From contig JADKCC010000025.1 of assembly GCA_016714785.1 (NCBI GenBank), forward strand, positions 107,755 to 171,754: a DNA stretch of 64,000 nt. Reading direction: 5' to 3'. Below, piece after piece: positions 25,411-34,681 of this stretch. The DNA comes from Saprospiraceae bacterium. Lineage in GTDB: Bacteria; Bacteroidota; Bacteroidia; Chitinophagales; Saprospiraceae. The notes below the pieces were generated by a model. The model had not been told where the DNA came from. It ran no database searches and saw only the letters and a list, made by a program, of their open reading frames with translations. Position 1 is the stretch's first letter, and every line of letters starts with the position of its first letter. A program made the position numbers and the translations under genes.

Positions 25411-25473
25411 TAAATACTACGTTGACAAAGTATTATTAAGTAAATAGTAAATAGTAATTCTGTAGAATATACC

Positions 25474-25481
25474 TACCTTTG
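25474..25481 (+). promoter_or_regulatory. -7 box for the 25496 gene
   Basis: TACCTTTG; a start near 25488 leaves about 8 nt before the ATG. Confidence 0.65.
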
Positions 25482-25495
25482 GGGCAAAATATTAA

Positions 25496-25960
25496 ATGCA
25501 AAAGAAATTGAATTTTGAAATATTATCGTGGTTATTTGCGATGGTATTTTGTGTGCTTTTTATCATACCTATTTATATGAAATCAGGTGGGCTATATCCA
25601 TTTTATATATCAAATGCGATATCCATCATCGTCTTTCTGACTTTTACTAGGTTGATATTTTTGCTTTCTTACACACCTTATTCGCATAGTAAATGGCTTA
25701 GGATGGTTTTGATATTTCTGCCTATACCACTTTTTATGTACCAAATAGATGGTTTGTTCGAATTCCAAAAATTTGTAGATGAAGAAGGCACTATTAGCTT
25801 TTTTAAAGGAAATTTTGAGCTTTCGGATTATAATTTTGGCAAATATATCAAGTATCAATACATTTTTTTTAGTGTCGCTGCCTTAGTTACTGTTGTGTTA
25901 TTGCCGATAAGGATGATCATCTCATTCTGGCGAACCACCAATACAGTGGATAGGGTGTAA
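25496..25960 (+). CDS. Four-helix membrane protein, unknown function
   Basis: 154 residues with four hydrophobic segments (about 10-28, 34-57, 66-82 and 121-143) and short loops; the third loop (QIDGLFEFQKFVDEEGTISF) is acidic. It has no enzyme motif. The start is fixed by a TACCTTTG box 15 bp upstream. It stands alone between mobile elements and a minisatellite. I do not recognise the family. Confidence 0.7.
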   Translation: MQKKLNFEILSWLFAMVFCVLFIIPIYMKSGGLYPFYISNAISIIVFLTFTRLIFLLSYTPYSHSKWLRMVLIFLPIPLFMYQIDGLFEFQKFVDEEGTISFFKGNFELSDYNFGKYIKYQYIFFSVAALVTVVLLPIRMIISFWRTTNTVDRV

Positions 25961-25971
25961 GGTTAGTATTG

Positions 25972-26118
25972 AATGATTTGAATGATTTGAATGACGAATG
26001 ATTTGAATGATTTGAAAGACGAATGATTTGAATGATTTGAATGACGAATGATTTGAATGATTTGAACGATTTGAATGATTTGAACAATTTGAATGACGAA
26101 CGATCTGAATGATTTGAA
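25972..26118. repeat. 9-bp minisatellite with 25-bp higher order
   Basis: Unit GAATGATTT repeated about 13 times; every two or three units are followed by GAATGAC or GAAAGAC, giving a 25-bp super-unit at the left. The right end drifts to GAACGATTT and GAACAATTT. Confidence 0.85.
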
Positions 26119-26175
26119 CAAACCCACTTCACAAGATTACTAGATCACAAGATAATATCACAAAATAAACAACAG

Positions 26176-26520
26176 ATGTCACAAATCAAAGAATTTAACG
26201 AGTATCGCACCAAGATGAATGAACGCATTCTAGTGCAAGACAACAAAGTGCTAAAGCGATTTTTTAGCTTAGACAATCAGACCTACCAAGATGGTGCCTT
26301 GTCTGTAAAAACAAAAGAATTGCTTGGCCTGGTCGCATCGATGGTGCTTAGATGTGATGATTGTATCAAGTATCATCTAGGTACTTGTCATGAATTAGGT
26401 GTCACTACTGAAGAAGTGTATGAAGTTTTTTCAGTGGCTAATCTGGTAGGCGGCTCTATCTGTATCCCTCACACAAGGAGAGCTGTAGAGTATTGGGATG
26501 AATTGTGTGGGAAAATTTAA
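26176..26520 (+). CDS. AhpD/carboxymuconolactone decarboxylase-like protein
   Basis: 114 residues. The AhpD-like core motif is ELLGLVASMVLRCDDCIKYH: Glu, then CxxC and His (Cys at about residues 54 and 57) as in peroxidase-type members, followed by the helix ELGVTTEEVYEVFSVANLVG. The family includes alkylhydroperoxidase partners and gamma-carboxymuconolactone decarboxylases; the redox CxxC points to a thiol peroxidase-type role. The start ATG at 26176 is the first in frame after the minisatellite. Confidence 0.88.
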   Translation: MSQIKEFNEYRTKMNERILVQDNKVLKRFFSLDNQTYQDGALSVKTKELLGLVASMVLRCDDCIKYHLGTCHELGVTTEEVYEVFSVANLVGGSICIPHTRRAVEYWDELCGKI

Positions 26521-26549
26521 AATTGATAAAATAAAGATAGCAAAGATTT

Positions 26550-27421
26550 ATGAAAGTAAGCTACAAAATTGGGATGTTTTTATTTGCTTTTTTGATCAAT
26601 ATTACGATATCAAAAGGACAGACCTATAGTTTTGATGAATTTTACCAAATAAAGTTTTTTGAAGGTAGTTATTATTTATTTACATTTAATAATGACATCA
26701 AAGTACTTGGGCAGTTTATTGAAAAAAGAATGATAACTTGATTGTTATTTCGATAGATGATAAGCTTAAGGAAATCAGCTTGTACGATATCAAAAAAGTT
26801 AGAATAATTGAGAGAGTAAATCTACAAAATGAAAATTTTTGGTTTGCAAATTCATTGAGCACGAAGTATGGTGTTAATCCATCTGCATTTACTTCTGGGC
26901 ATCTTAAAGGCAACATTCAAAGTATGTATGTTTTTTTAATAAATGGTACTTTAGGTCTAACCGATTATTTTGATGTCACTGCAGGTGGCTTTCCTTATTT
27001 GTATTATAGTTATGGTTTTCGGATTGGAAATATTAAGGTTTCAGAGAATTTGTTTTTAGGGGCTTACTATCAAAATATGAATTTTGGACCTTATTCAATA
27101 CAACATAAATATGCGCTATTGACCTATGGCACTAGGAATAATAACTTAACACTTGGCGTCGGTACTTTTCGAAATGATGAAATTTTTAGAAATCAAAAGC
27201 TCAGAAGCATACAAGTAAATGGCATGTATAGGTTGTTTGAAAAGTTCTCCTTATTAACTGAAAATATGCTAAATTTGGGAGAAAATGAAAACTATTCCGG
27301 CACATTGATTCTTCGGTTTCTAAAAAGAAAGTGGATCATAGATATTGGTGGAGTGTACAATTCTCCACTCATTTTTGGTGGTGGTACAATCCCTTACCTA
27401 AGCATCAGCTACAAATTTTGA
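26550..27421 (+). pseudogene. Secreted barrel-like protein split by one frameshift
   Basis: The first frame (26550-26741) has a signal peptide (MFLFAFLINITISKGQ) and ends early; the second (26738-27421) continues with KKNDNLIVISIDDKLKEISL and a series of beta strands ending PYLSISYKF with a terminal Phe. The shift is in the A6 run near 26722: one more A would join the frames. The rebuilt protein has about 290 residues and looks like an outer-membrane or secreted barrel with an N-terminal segment of unknown role (QTYSFDEFYQIKF). The most likely cause is a one-base homopolymer error or slippage. Confidence 0.7.
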
Positions 27422-27463
27422 TACTTCCATTTTCAAAAATAGCCTGATACCTCACCTTATTTC

Positions 27464-27902
27464 TTACCTCAATCTATCCATCGATCTTACTGTATTTTCA
27501 TCTTTACCGATGTATCTGGCAGCAAGTATGGAAAATATCAAACCAATAATAGGAAGATAGATGCCAAAACTATCAGAAATTTTGTCAGCATTGGTGGTAA
27601 AAGTTCCTTCATTATAGACAAGTAAAATAGAAACTAATGGCAATAGAATAGCAAATATGGTAGTTAAATAAGTCAATTTTAGTTGAAGCGCTCTATTGTT
27701 AAATAAAAATATAGCGCCGATACTTACTAATCCACCTAATATACAAAGTATCAATAAGATTGGACTGTCTTGGATATTGTACACCAAATCAGTAAACAGG
27801 TTAGGAATAGCTACGCTACTTGGTAGCAAATGGTACGCCAAACAAGCCAAAAAATGAAATGCCGCTCAATAATAAGAAGATGCTCTGAATCCTTTGTATC
27901 AT
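27464..27902 (-). pseudogene. DUF4293-like membrane protein with a frameshift
   Basis: Frame 27464-27850 encodes three hydrophobic helices (ILLILCILGGLVSIGAIFLF, LTTIFAILLPLVSILLVY, YLPIIGLIFSILAARYIG) and ends KDENTVRSMDRLR, as in DUF4293 proteins. The true N-terminus is in another frame: ATG at 27902 gives MIQRIQSIFLLLSGISFFGL, the family's usual start. The frames do not join; a T6 run (minus strand, near 27856) or the following 25 bp holds the shift. The repaired protein has about 145 residues and four helices. Function is unknown. Confidence 0.7.
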
Positions 27903-27920
27903 ATATTTATATTTTTACAT

Positions 27921-27928
27921 TACTTTTG
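27921..27928 (+). promoter_or_regulatory. -7 box for the FAD oxidoreductase gene
   Basis: TACTTTTG fits TAnnTTTG; a start near 27935 leaves about 25 nt to the ATG at 27960. Confidence 0.55.
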
Positions 27929-27959
27929 TTACTTATTTATTAAAATCGGGCACAAGATA

Positions 27960-29072
27960 ATGAATTATAGTTTTTGGGAAAAATATTTTATTGAGTCTCC
28001 TTCAGATATTACCATCCTCGGCTCAGGTATTGTAGGATTGAGTACGGCCATTTCTATCAAAGAAAGAAATCCTAATCTTAGTATAAAAGTGCTGGAAAGG
28101 GGCGCATTTCCTTATGGAGCGAGTACGAAAAATGCAGGTTTTTCTTGTTTCGGCTCCGTCTCTGAGTTGCTCGATGACATCAAAAATATGGGCGAAAAAA
28201 ACTGTATGGAAGTGGTACAAATGAGATGGTTGGGCCTACAAAAGTTGAAAGATAGGGTAGGCATGCATCATTTAGAATATCAACATGTCGGTGGTACAGA
28301 ATTATTCAGAAAATCAGATCACTTACTAAAGCAGCAGTGTTTGGATAGTTTAACCTATTGTAATAATCTGATAGCTGATTATTTGAATATTGATAACTGT
28401 TATAGTGCCAATCCCAATGAAAAATTAAAAAATTTTGATAACCAATGTATTTATAATCAGTATGAAGGCACTATCAATCCTGTAACGATGATGCAACGAT
28501 TGAAAAATATTTGTGTATCCTTAGGCATTGACATCATTTATGGAGTCGAAATTGAAGCCATACAAAAAGAATCGCACACACTTGTAGCCAAGCACGGGCT
28601 AAATATAGCGTACCATAAGCTCATCATCTGTACCAACGGCTTTACTCAGGAATTGCTGTCTGAACTAGATGTCATTCCTGCCAGAAATCAAGTGTTGATG
28701 ACAAGGCCACTGACTAATATTCCACTGCATTCTGGATATCATCTAGACAAAGGGTATGTTTATTTTAGGCAATATCAGGGACGAATTTTGCTAGGCGGAG
28801 GACGGAACTTAGATCTCAAAGGCGAAACAACTTCCGAGTTTGGGAATACTGAATTGATACAAAGCTATTTGGTTGAAATATTGGAACAAATATATCCTGG
28901 TGCTTCGAAGCAAATTGATCATTGGTGGAGCGGAATCCTAGGCATTGGTCCATCCAAATATCCCATCATACAATGGCATGATAAAGATATATTGATTGGT
29001 GTCAGATTAGGGGGAATGGGCGTAGCGATCGGAAGTTATCTAGGTGAGCAACTGGCAGAAATGATTTCATAA
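27960..29072 (+). CDS. FAD-dependent oxidoreductase (DAO family)
   Basis: 370 residues from the ATG at 27960. The Rossmann FAD site is ITILGSGIVGLSTAISIKER (about residues 18-37), followed by KVLERGAFPYGASTKNAGFS, the DAO-family block next to the flavin. A second family block lies at the end: WSGILGIGPSKYPIIQW and GVRLGGMGVAIGSYLGEQLA. It oxidises an amine or amino acid; the exact substrate is not visible. A frame extending to 27894 would add a hydrophobic piece, but the promoter box at 27921 favours 27960. A shared hairpin at 29087 separates it from pnp. Confidence 0.88.
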   Translation: MNYSFWEKYFIESPSDITILGSGIVGLSTAISIKERNPNLSIKVLERGAFPYGASTKNAGFSCFGSVSELLDDIKNMGEKNCMEVVQMRWLGLQKLKDRVGMHHLEYQHVGGTELFRKSDHLLKQQCLDSLTYCNNLIADYLNIDNCYSANPNEKLKNFDNQCIYNQYEGTINPVTMMQRLKNICVSLGIDIIYGVEIEAIQKESHTLVAKHGLNIAYHKLIICTNGFTQELLSELDVIPARNQVLMTRPLTNIPLHSGYHLDKGYVYFRQYQGRILLGGGRNLDLKGETTSEFGNTELIQSYLVEILEQIYPGASKQIDHWWSGILGIGPSKYPIIQWHDKDILIGVRLGGMGVAIGSYLGEQLAEMIS

Positions 29073-29086
29073 CAAAATTAAATAAA

Positions 29087-29118
29087 AATGCCTGAAAAAT
29101 TTTCACTCTTCAGGCATT
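29087..29118 (-). terminator. Terminator at the pnp 3' end
   Basis: AATGCCTGAA and TTCAGGCATT, 10-bp perfect arms. Read on the minus strand it is followed by TTTTATTTAATTTTG, a good T-rich tail for ending pnp; it also faces the converging oxidoreductase gene. Confidence 0.7.
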
Positions 29119-29143
29119 CAATATCTTGCGAAATTAATAAATA

Positions 29144-31288
29144 TTAATCTTCTTTACGCTCTCTTGGATTGTCCAATAATGCTTTTCTAGACAATCTCAA
29201 TTTACCAGTTTTAGGATCTGTACCGATGATCTTTACTTCAATCTTTTGTCCTACTTTCAATACTGTACTTACATCTTCGATGCGCTTGTGATCTACTTCA
29301 GAAACGTGAAGCAATCCACTTTGACCGAAGAATTTGACAAAGGCACCATAAGGCATCAAAGACTCTACTTCCGCTTCATAAACATCACCCACAGAAGGTG
29401 TGAAGGCTATTCTAGCGATGGCTTCTTTAGCGCCTTGTAATCCTTCTGCATTGGTACTTGCGATGGTCACAATACCTTTATCACCTACTTCTTCTATATT
29501 GATGATGGTGCCTGTACGTGCTTGTATTTCTTGGATGATCTTACCACCTGGCCCGATCACAGCTCCGATAAATGACTTGTCTATGACTACTTCTACCATA
29601 CGTGGTGCGTGTGGTTTCATATCTTCTTCAGGCGCTGAGATGGTTTTGTTCATCTCGCCAAGGATATGTAAACGACCTTCTTTGGCTTGCATTAGCGCCT
29701 TTTCAAGCGTTTCATACGGCAATCCATCGACTTTTATATCCATTTGACACCCTGTGATACCTTTCGAAGTTCCAGTTACTTTGAAGTCCATATCTCCTAT
29801 GGCATCTTCATCTCCTAGTATATCTGAAAGGATGGCAGATCTGCCACCTTCTGCGATCATACCCATGGCAATACCCGATACTGCAGATTTTATTTTCACA
29901 CCTGCATCCATCAGAGCCAATGATCCTGCACAGACGGTGGCCATAGAAGAGCTACCGTTGGACTCCAGAATGTCTGAAACGATACGTACGGTATATGGTA
30001 AACCTTCTGGCATCACTTTTTTGAGTGATCTACCTGCAAGATTGGCGTGACCTACTTCTCTTCTGCCTGGACCTCTGTTTGGTTTTACTTCACCTACTGA
30101 TAATCCTGGGAAGTTATAATGAAGGATAAATTTTTCATAATAATTGTCCAATGCATTGTCTATCATCATTTGGTCCAATTTAGTACCTAATGTGAGTGAA
30201 GTCAATGATTGAGTTTCACCTCTATTGAATATAGCACTACCATGCGCTGCTGGCAAGTATGCAACTTCACACCAGATAGGTCTGATTTCATCACACTTAC
30301 GACCATCTAATCTGACACCTGTATCCAATACCATCTGTCTGATTACATTTTTCTTCAATTTGTCGAAGTATTCAGATATTTTAGCATCATTTTCAGTTGC
30401 GTATTCTTCTCCTTTTTGCTCTAAGATGGCTGCTTTTACTTCCTTGCCAACTGCTTTATATCCATTTTTACGCGAATTTTTATCAAGAGCTGAAGATGAT
30501 ATTTCCAGTAACTTATCATAAGCCAACGATTTGATCAATGATTTTAGTTCTTCATCAACTTCAGGAGCGAGTACTTCCCTTTTGACTAATGCTTTGTCAC
30601 CTACCAATTTTGCCAGCGTCAATTGCGCTTCACATTGTACTTTGATGGCTTCGTGACCAATTTTAATGGCTTCGATAATGTCAGATTCTTGACATTCGTT
30701 GGCTTCACCTTCTACCATCATTACGTCCTTGATAGTGGCAGCGATGATAAGATCAAGGTCTGCTGTTGCCAATTGGTCTCTCTCTGGGTTTACAACGTAT
30801 TTACCATTTATTTTAGCTACTCTTACTTCAGATATTGGGCCATCAAAAGGGATATCAGACACAGCAAGTGCTGCTGAAGCTGCTAATGCTGCATAAGCAT
30901 CGGGCATATTTTTCTGATCGCCAGATATAAGGTTGATGATGATTTGTGTTTCATTTAGGAATGTGTCTGGAAACAATGGCCTCACAGCTCTGTCCACCAA
31001 TCTAGAAATTAGGATTTCATAGTCTGACAATCTAGTTTCTCTTCTGAAAAAGTTGCCTGGTATTTTACCTGCAGAAGCAAATCGCTCCTGATAATCTACA
31101 GATAGTGGAAAAAATGATTGATCCGGCTTGGCATCAGGGCTAGCCACAACTGTCGCTAGCAGCATAGTATTTTCAACTTTAACTACTACAGAACCATGTG
31201 CCTGTGTAGCTAATTTTCCGGTCTCTATGACCACTTCCTTACCATCAGGAAGTCTGAACGATGTGGATGTAGGAATGATGTTTCCCAT
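29144..31288 (-). CDS. pnp: Polyribonucleotide nucleotidyltransferase (PNPase)
   Basis: 714 residues, standard length. Two RNase PH domains: the first with FFRRETRLSDYEILISRLVD and VRPLFPDTF, the second with GVRLDGRKCDEIRPIWCEV, RGETQSLTSLTLGT and MDFKVTGTSKGITGCQMDIK. The KH domain follows (FIGAVIGPGGKIIQEIQART, about residues 562-620) and then the S1 domain (GDVYEAEVESLMPYGAFVKF). It degrades RNA 3' to 5' with phosphate. It lies downstream of rpsO on the same strand as in many bacteria, but with a terminator and its own promoter between. The leader holds a strong hairpin. Confidence 0.97.
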   Translation of the reverse strand: MGNIIPTSTSFRLPDGKEVVIETGKLATQAHGSVVVKVENTMLLATVVASPDAKPDQSFFPLSVDYQERFASAGKIPGNFFRRETRLSDYEILISRLVDRAVRPLFPDTFLNETQIIINLISGDQKNMPDAYAALAASAALAVSDIPFDGPISEVRVAKINGKYVVNPERDQLATADLDLIIAATIKDVMMVEGEANECQESDIIEAIKIGHEAIKVQCEAQLTLAKLVGDKALVKREVLAPEVDEELKSLIKSLAYDKLLEISSSALDKNSRKNGYKAVGKEVKAAILEQKGEEYATENDAKISEYFDKLKKNVIRQMVLDTGVRLDGRKCDEIRPIWCEVAYLPAAHGSAIFNRGETQSLTSLTLGTKLDQMMIDNALDNYYEKFILHYNFPGLSVGEVKPNRGPGRREVGHANLAGRSLKKVMPEGLPYTVRIVSDILESNGSSSMATVCAGSLALMDAGVKIKSAVSGIAMGMIAEGGRSAILSDILGDEDAIGDMDFKVTGTSKGITGCQMDIKVDGLPYETLEKALMQAKEGRLHILGEMNKTISAPEEDMKPHAPRMVEVVIDKSFIGAVIGPGGKIIQEIQARTGTIINIEEVGDKGIVTIASTNAEGLQGAKEAIARIAFTPSVGDVYEAEVESLMPYGAFVKFFGQSGLLHVSEVDHKRIEDVSTVLKVGQKIEVKIIGTDPKTGKLRLSRKALLDNPRERKED

Positions 31289-31411
31289 AAATATAATTTG
31301 AATTTTTATAAATAATAACCTTGTTAAGTGTTGATATATAAATTAAAATATATTATAACAAATATTAATGTAATAATATATAACAACAAATATATAATCA
31401 ACTTTTATGAC

Positions 31412-31442
31412 ATAATTGGACGGGAGGCGGATGTCCAATTAT
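31412..31442 (-). promoter_or_regulatory. Hairpin in the pnp leader
   Basis: ATAATTGGAC and GTCCAATTAT, 10-bp perfect arms around an 11-nt loop (CCGCCTCCC on the mRNA). It lies about 13 nt after the predicted transcript start and 120 nt before the ATG. In E. coli the pnp leader forms an RNase III-cut stem used for autoregulation; a similar role here is inference. Confidence 0.5.
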
Positions 31443-31461
31443 AAATCACTAAAATGTGGTG

Positions 31462-31469
31462 CAAATATA
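31462..31469 (-). promoter_or_regulatory. -7 box for pnp
   Basis: TATATTTG on the minus strand followed by CACCAC; a start near 31455 gives a leader of about 165 nt. Confidence 0.6.
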
Positions 31470-31516
31470 GAATTTTATTTTAATTTGTTGTATTAATTCA
31501 TATTAATAAATTAAAT

Positions 31517-31547
31517 AAAAAAGGGGCAAAATTTCTTCTGCCCCTTT
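31517..31547 (-). terminator. rpsO terminator
   Basis: AAAAGGGGCA and TGCCCCTTTT arms around GAAGAAATTT, and a T-rich tail on the minus strand, starting 5 bp after the rpsO stop. It insulates pnp from rpsO. Confidence 0.8.
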
Positions 31548-31551
31548 TCGG

Positions 31552-31827
31552 TTACTTTCTGATACCTAATTTTTCAATCAAGTCTCTATATCCTTGAATA
31601 TCTCTGTGCATCAAGTATTTGAGCAATCTCTTTCTTTTACCAACTAAAGTCAACATACTTCTCTTGCAAGAATTATCATGTTTGTTGTCTTTTAAGTGCT
31701 CGGAAAGCGATTTGATTCTATACGTAAATAAGGCGATCTGCCCTTCGATAGATCCTGTGTTGGTAGCGCTGCCACCGTACTCTGCGAAGATTTCATTCTT
31801 CTTTTCTTCAGATAAATAAACTGCCAT
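31552..31827 (-). CDS. rpsO: 30S ribosomal protein S15
   Basis: 91 residues, with the S15 signature GSIEGQIALFTYRIKSLSEHLK, the block DNSCKRSMLTLVGKRKRLLKYL and the end YRDLIEKLGIRK. It binds the central domain of 16S rRNA. The promoter at 31887 gives a leader of about 50 nt, long enough for the autoregulatory structures S15 controls in some bacteria, though none is obvious here. Confidence 0.97.
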   Translation of the reverse strand: MAVYLSEEKKNEIFAEYGGSATNTGSIEGQIALFTYRIKSLSEHLKDNKHDNSCKRSMLTLVGKRKRLLKYLMHRDIQGYRDLIEKLGIRK

Positions 31828-31886
31828 TTGTTATTTTTTAAATGATTACCAATGATACAAATCACGAAGATCTGTAAATAGCGCCG

Positions 31887-31894
31887 CAAAGGTA
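31887..31894 (-). promoter_or_regulatory. -7 box for rpsO
   Basis: TACCTTTG on the minus strand followed by CGGCGC; start near 31880. Confidence 0.65.
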
Positions 31895-32139
31895 ACATTT
31901 TTTTGGATATAAAAAATATATTTTTGTAAATATTCGTTCGATGTCATGTTACTTTCAACGTTATAAACAATTTGATCTATATTTTTAAGTGTTTTATCTA
32001 AGATGTGAATGCTTTTTAGTTTATTTTTAGTCTTTTTGCAACCAATCTTTAAAATCTTTCGTCCTTCTAAATATTGTAATTTTTTTCCTTCATAGGGCAA
32101 GACAATCTCTAATTTATATTTCAAAATCAAAGCAATTTT

Positions 32140-34548
32140 ATGAAATTCAAGTTTACTTTTTTTTTAATACTGATGTCATTTGTGCATATTTACAGTCAGA
32201 TGACCATCAAAGGAATAGTTAAAGATGAAAATAAACTTCCGATATCTTTTGCTACTGCAGCATTGATATCAGCTGCGGATTCTACATTGGTCAAGGGAAG
32301 TCTAACGGATGATACTGGTTCTTACATCATCGAAAATATTGCGCCTGGAGTATATAAAGTGATGGCATCTTATCTAGGTTATGATAATGTATTTAGTGAT
32401 GCTTTTGAGTTGAAGTCAGAAAACAGAGGAGCGACCATTGATATTAATTTTCTTCAAAAAGGTGTCGTTTTAGATGCAGCTGTAATAACAGCCAAAAGAC
32501 CCTTTCTCGAACAAAAATCTGATCGTTTGGTAGTCAATGTTGCCAATAGTGCTGTAGCAGCTGGAGGTACTGCGATGGAGATATTGCAGAAAGTACCAGG
32601 AGTTGTTGTTACGCAAGAAAAAGTTACTTTGGGCGGAAGTCAAAATCTGCAAGTCTGGGTTGATGGTAAGCCATCGCCATATACTGATATGAATGCATTG
32701 CTCCGAGATATGCCTGGTGATCAGATTGATAAAATTGAACTTATTACACAACCAGGAGCTGCGTTTGATGCGGCTGGAGGACCTATATTGAATGTGGTAT
32801 TAAAACGTAATGCAGATTTAGGTTGGAAGGTAACTACTTCTCTTACGTTGTCTGGGTATAGAATGGATCAAAGTGCATTTGATAGAGGATGGAGAGACTA
32901 CGGACGTGTCAATCCATCAGCCAATCTTACATACAGAAGTGGTAAAATCAATCTATTTGGCAATTTATCCTACAATACAGGTAATGGATTTAGTACTGCT
33001 GATTTGAAGAGAAATATATTTTCTGAAGTGTATAGAGGCAAAAACTTTGATGAGTATAATTATGATTTTATCAATGTACGAGCTGGAGCAGATTATTACT
33101 TGAGTGAAAAATCGACTATTGGCACTTCCTTTAGAACGTGGCAAAGAAACAGTCTAGGTGATGCTTTAAATAGGACAAGTGTGTTGGATGATACTGAATC
33201 TGTATTATTCACCATATTTAATACTGAAACGCACGACATCAGAGATAGAAGTGGAAATTTTTACAATATTTACTACAAAAACGACATAAATAAGAAGACA
33301 GGAAGAATGTTTAATGTGGACCTAGACTACAATACATTCGATACTGAAATGATCAATAATCTGGCTATATTTAATGATGAAACACCGCAAAAAAGGTCAC
33401 TTTCTCGACAAGTAGTGGAACAGCCAGTCAATATTATTGTAGGAAAAGCAGACTATTTGCATCCAATAGACAGCACATTCACTATAGAAACAGGACTGAA
33501 ATCATCAAATGCTACGGTGGATAATGATTTGAAATTTTATCGATCTGATGTACTTTCTCCGCAAGAGTCCAATGATTTTCTATACAAGGAAAACATTCAT
33601 GCGGCTTATGTAAATCTGACAAAAAAAGTATCAAAACTAGAATTGAAAGCAGGACTACGTGCAGAGCAAACCATCGTCAAAGGCACATCTATGGGCATCG
33701 ATACACTGGATAGAAATTATATTCAGTTGTTTCCAAGTGCCAGTGCCTTGTATCGGTTAAACCAAAATATGGCTATTCAGACATCTTACGCTCGTAGAGT
33801 TAATAGACCTGGATTCCAACAACAAAATCCATTCTCTAATTTTATTGACTCACTGACCTATACACGGGGCAATCCCAATCTCCGACCTGAAGACAATCAT
33901 ACAGGCCAAGTGAATCTTACTTTTGATGGCCAACCATTTTTCGGTGTTTCATATAGTGTGACCAATGATGTCATCATAGAAAATGCACCTAAGCTAGAAG
34001 GCACCAAAACATTTACCAATGTTGAGAATTTGGCTCAAAATAAAAGAGTAGAAATCCAACTTAATTTTCCCATAAAAATAGGAAAAGTCATAGATGGGTT
34101 CGGTGGAAATCAAGCTATATACAACGCATACAATGCAGAATATCTAGGTAACCCTTATAATGCATCCAGGTGGCATTGGTTGGCATATTGGCAGATAAAT
34201 GCTACACTTCCTTATGAAATAAAGTTGGAGTTTGGCGGATTTTATATGACCAGATTTTTGGAAGAATTTGTAACAATCGATCCCCTTGGTGGTGCCAATT
34301 TGGGTATATCTCGAAGCTTTGCCGACAAAAAGGGTAGGATAGCACTCAGCTGGAATGACATCTTTTACTCCCAAAATGCCAATGTTTCTATTGATTTTCA
34401 AGATATACAATTGCGTTTGCTCCAGCGTGAATTTAGTCAAAACTTAAGGCTTACTTGTAGTTATACCTTCGGTAATACCAAGGTTAAGAACTTACAAAGT
34501 AGAGATTCGGCATCTGAAGCAGAAGCGTCAAGGGTAAAAGTAGATTGA
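32140..34548 (+). CDS. TonB-dependent receptor of the OMP_b-brl_3 type
   Basis: 802 residues. A signal peptide (to about residue 20, VHIYSQ), a carboxypeptidase-regulatory-like domain (GIVKDENKLPISFATAALIS, about 24-105), a plug (MEILQKVPGVVVTQEKVTL, LQVWVDGKPSPYTDMNALLR, and PGAAFDAAGGPILNVVLKRN) and a long barrel with RPGFQQQNPFSNFIDSLTY. This is the 'outer membrane beta-barrel' class with a short plug, not a classical SusC. The barrel strand ends near YTFGNTKVKNL, and a hydrophilic tail of about 20 residues follows. The ligand is unknown. Its stop codon abuts a repeat array that fills the gap to the convergent gene. Confidence 0.9.
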   Translation: MKFKFTFFLILMSFVHIYSQMTIKGIVKDENKLPISFATAALISAADSTLVKGSLTDDTGSYIIENIAPGVYKVMASYLGYDNVFSDAFELKSENRGATIDINFLQKGVVLDAAVITAKRPFLEQKSDRLVVNVANSAVAAGGTAMEILQKVPGVVVTQEKVTLGGSQNLQVWVDGKPSPYTDMNALLRDMPGDQIDKIELITQPGAAFDAAGGPILNVVLKRNADLGWKVTTSLTLSGYRMDQSAFDRGWRDYGRVNPSANLTYRSGKINLFGNLSYNTGNGFSTADLKRNIFSEVYRGKNFDEYNYDFINVRAGADYYLSEKSTIGTSFRTWQRNSLGDALNRTSVLDDTESVLFTIFNTETHDIRDRSGNFYNIYYKNDINKKTGRMFNVDLDYNTFDTEMINNLAIFNDETPQKRSLSRQVVEQPVNIIVGKADYLHPIDSTFTIETGLKSSNATVDNDLKFYRSDVLSPQESNDFLYKENIHAAYVNLTKKVSKLELKAGLRAEQTIVKGTSMGIDTLDRNYIQLFPSASALYRLNQNMAIQTSYARRVNRPGFQQQNPFSNFIDSLTYTRGNPNLRPEDNHTGQVNLTFDGQPFFGVSYSVTNDVIIENAPKLEGTKTFTNVENLAQNKRVEIQLNFPIKIGKVIDGFGGNQAIYNAYNAEYLGNPYNASRWHWLAYWQINATLPYEIKLEFGGFYMTRFLEEFVTIDPLGGANLGISRSFADKKGRIALSWNDIFYSQNANVSIDFQDIQLRLLQREFSQNLRLTCSYTFGNTKVKNLQSRDSASEAEASRVKVD

Positions 34549-34681
34549 ACAACCGAATAACGAACTGAAAACGAATAATCTGAATGACGAACAATTGAAC
34601 ACTTGAACAACCGAACAACCGAATAACGAACAATCTGAATGACGAACAATTGAACACTTGAACAACCGAATATTCGATCTT
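34546..34681. repeat. GAACAACCGAA repeat array between convergent genes
   Basis: Imperfect repeats of GAACAACCGAATAACGAA and AATCTGAATGACGAACAA; a 39-bp block occurs at 34577 and again at 34632 (55-bp period). The array starts at the stop codon of the TonB gene and ends at the stop codon of the BNR lipoprotein gene, with no other sequence in between. Confidence 0.8.

Noticed and set aside
26718..26728. Programmed -1 frameshift at A6-G
   Set aside because: The heptamer AAAAAAG is present, but its phase is not that of a canonical slippery site (A AAA AAG in zero frame), and no stem-loop follows at once; a homopolymer error is simpler.
31846..32130. 94-codon minus-strand frame upstream of rpsO
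   Set aside because: It spans the rpsO promoter, is Lys/Ile-rich without a family, and matches what AT-rich sequence gives by chance.
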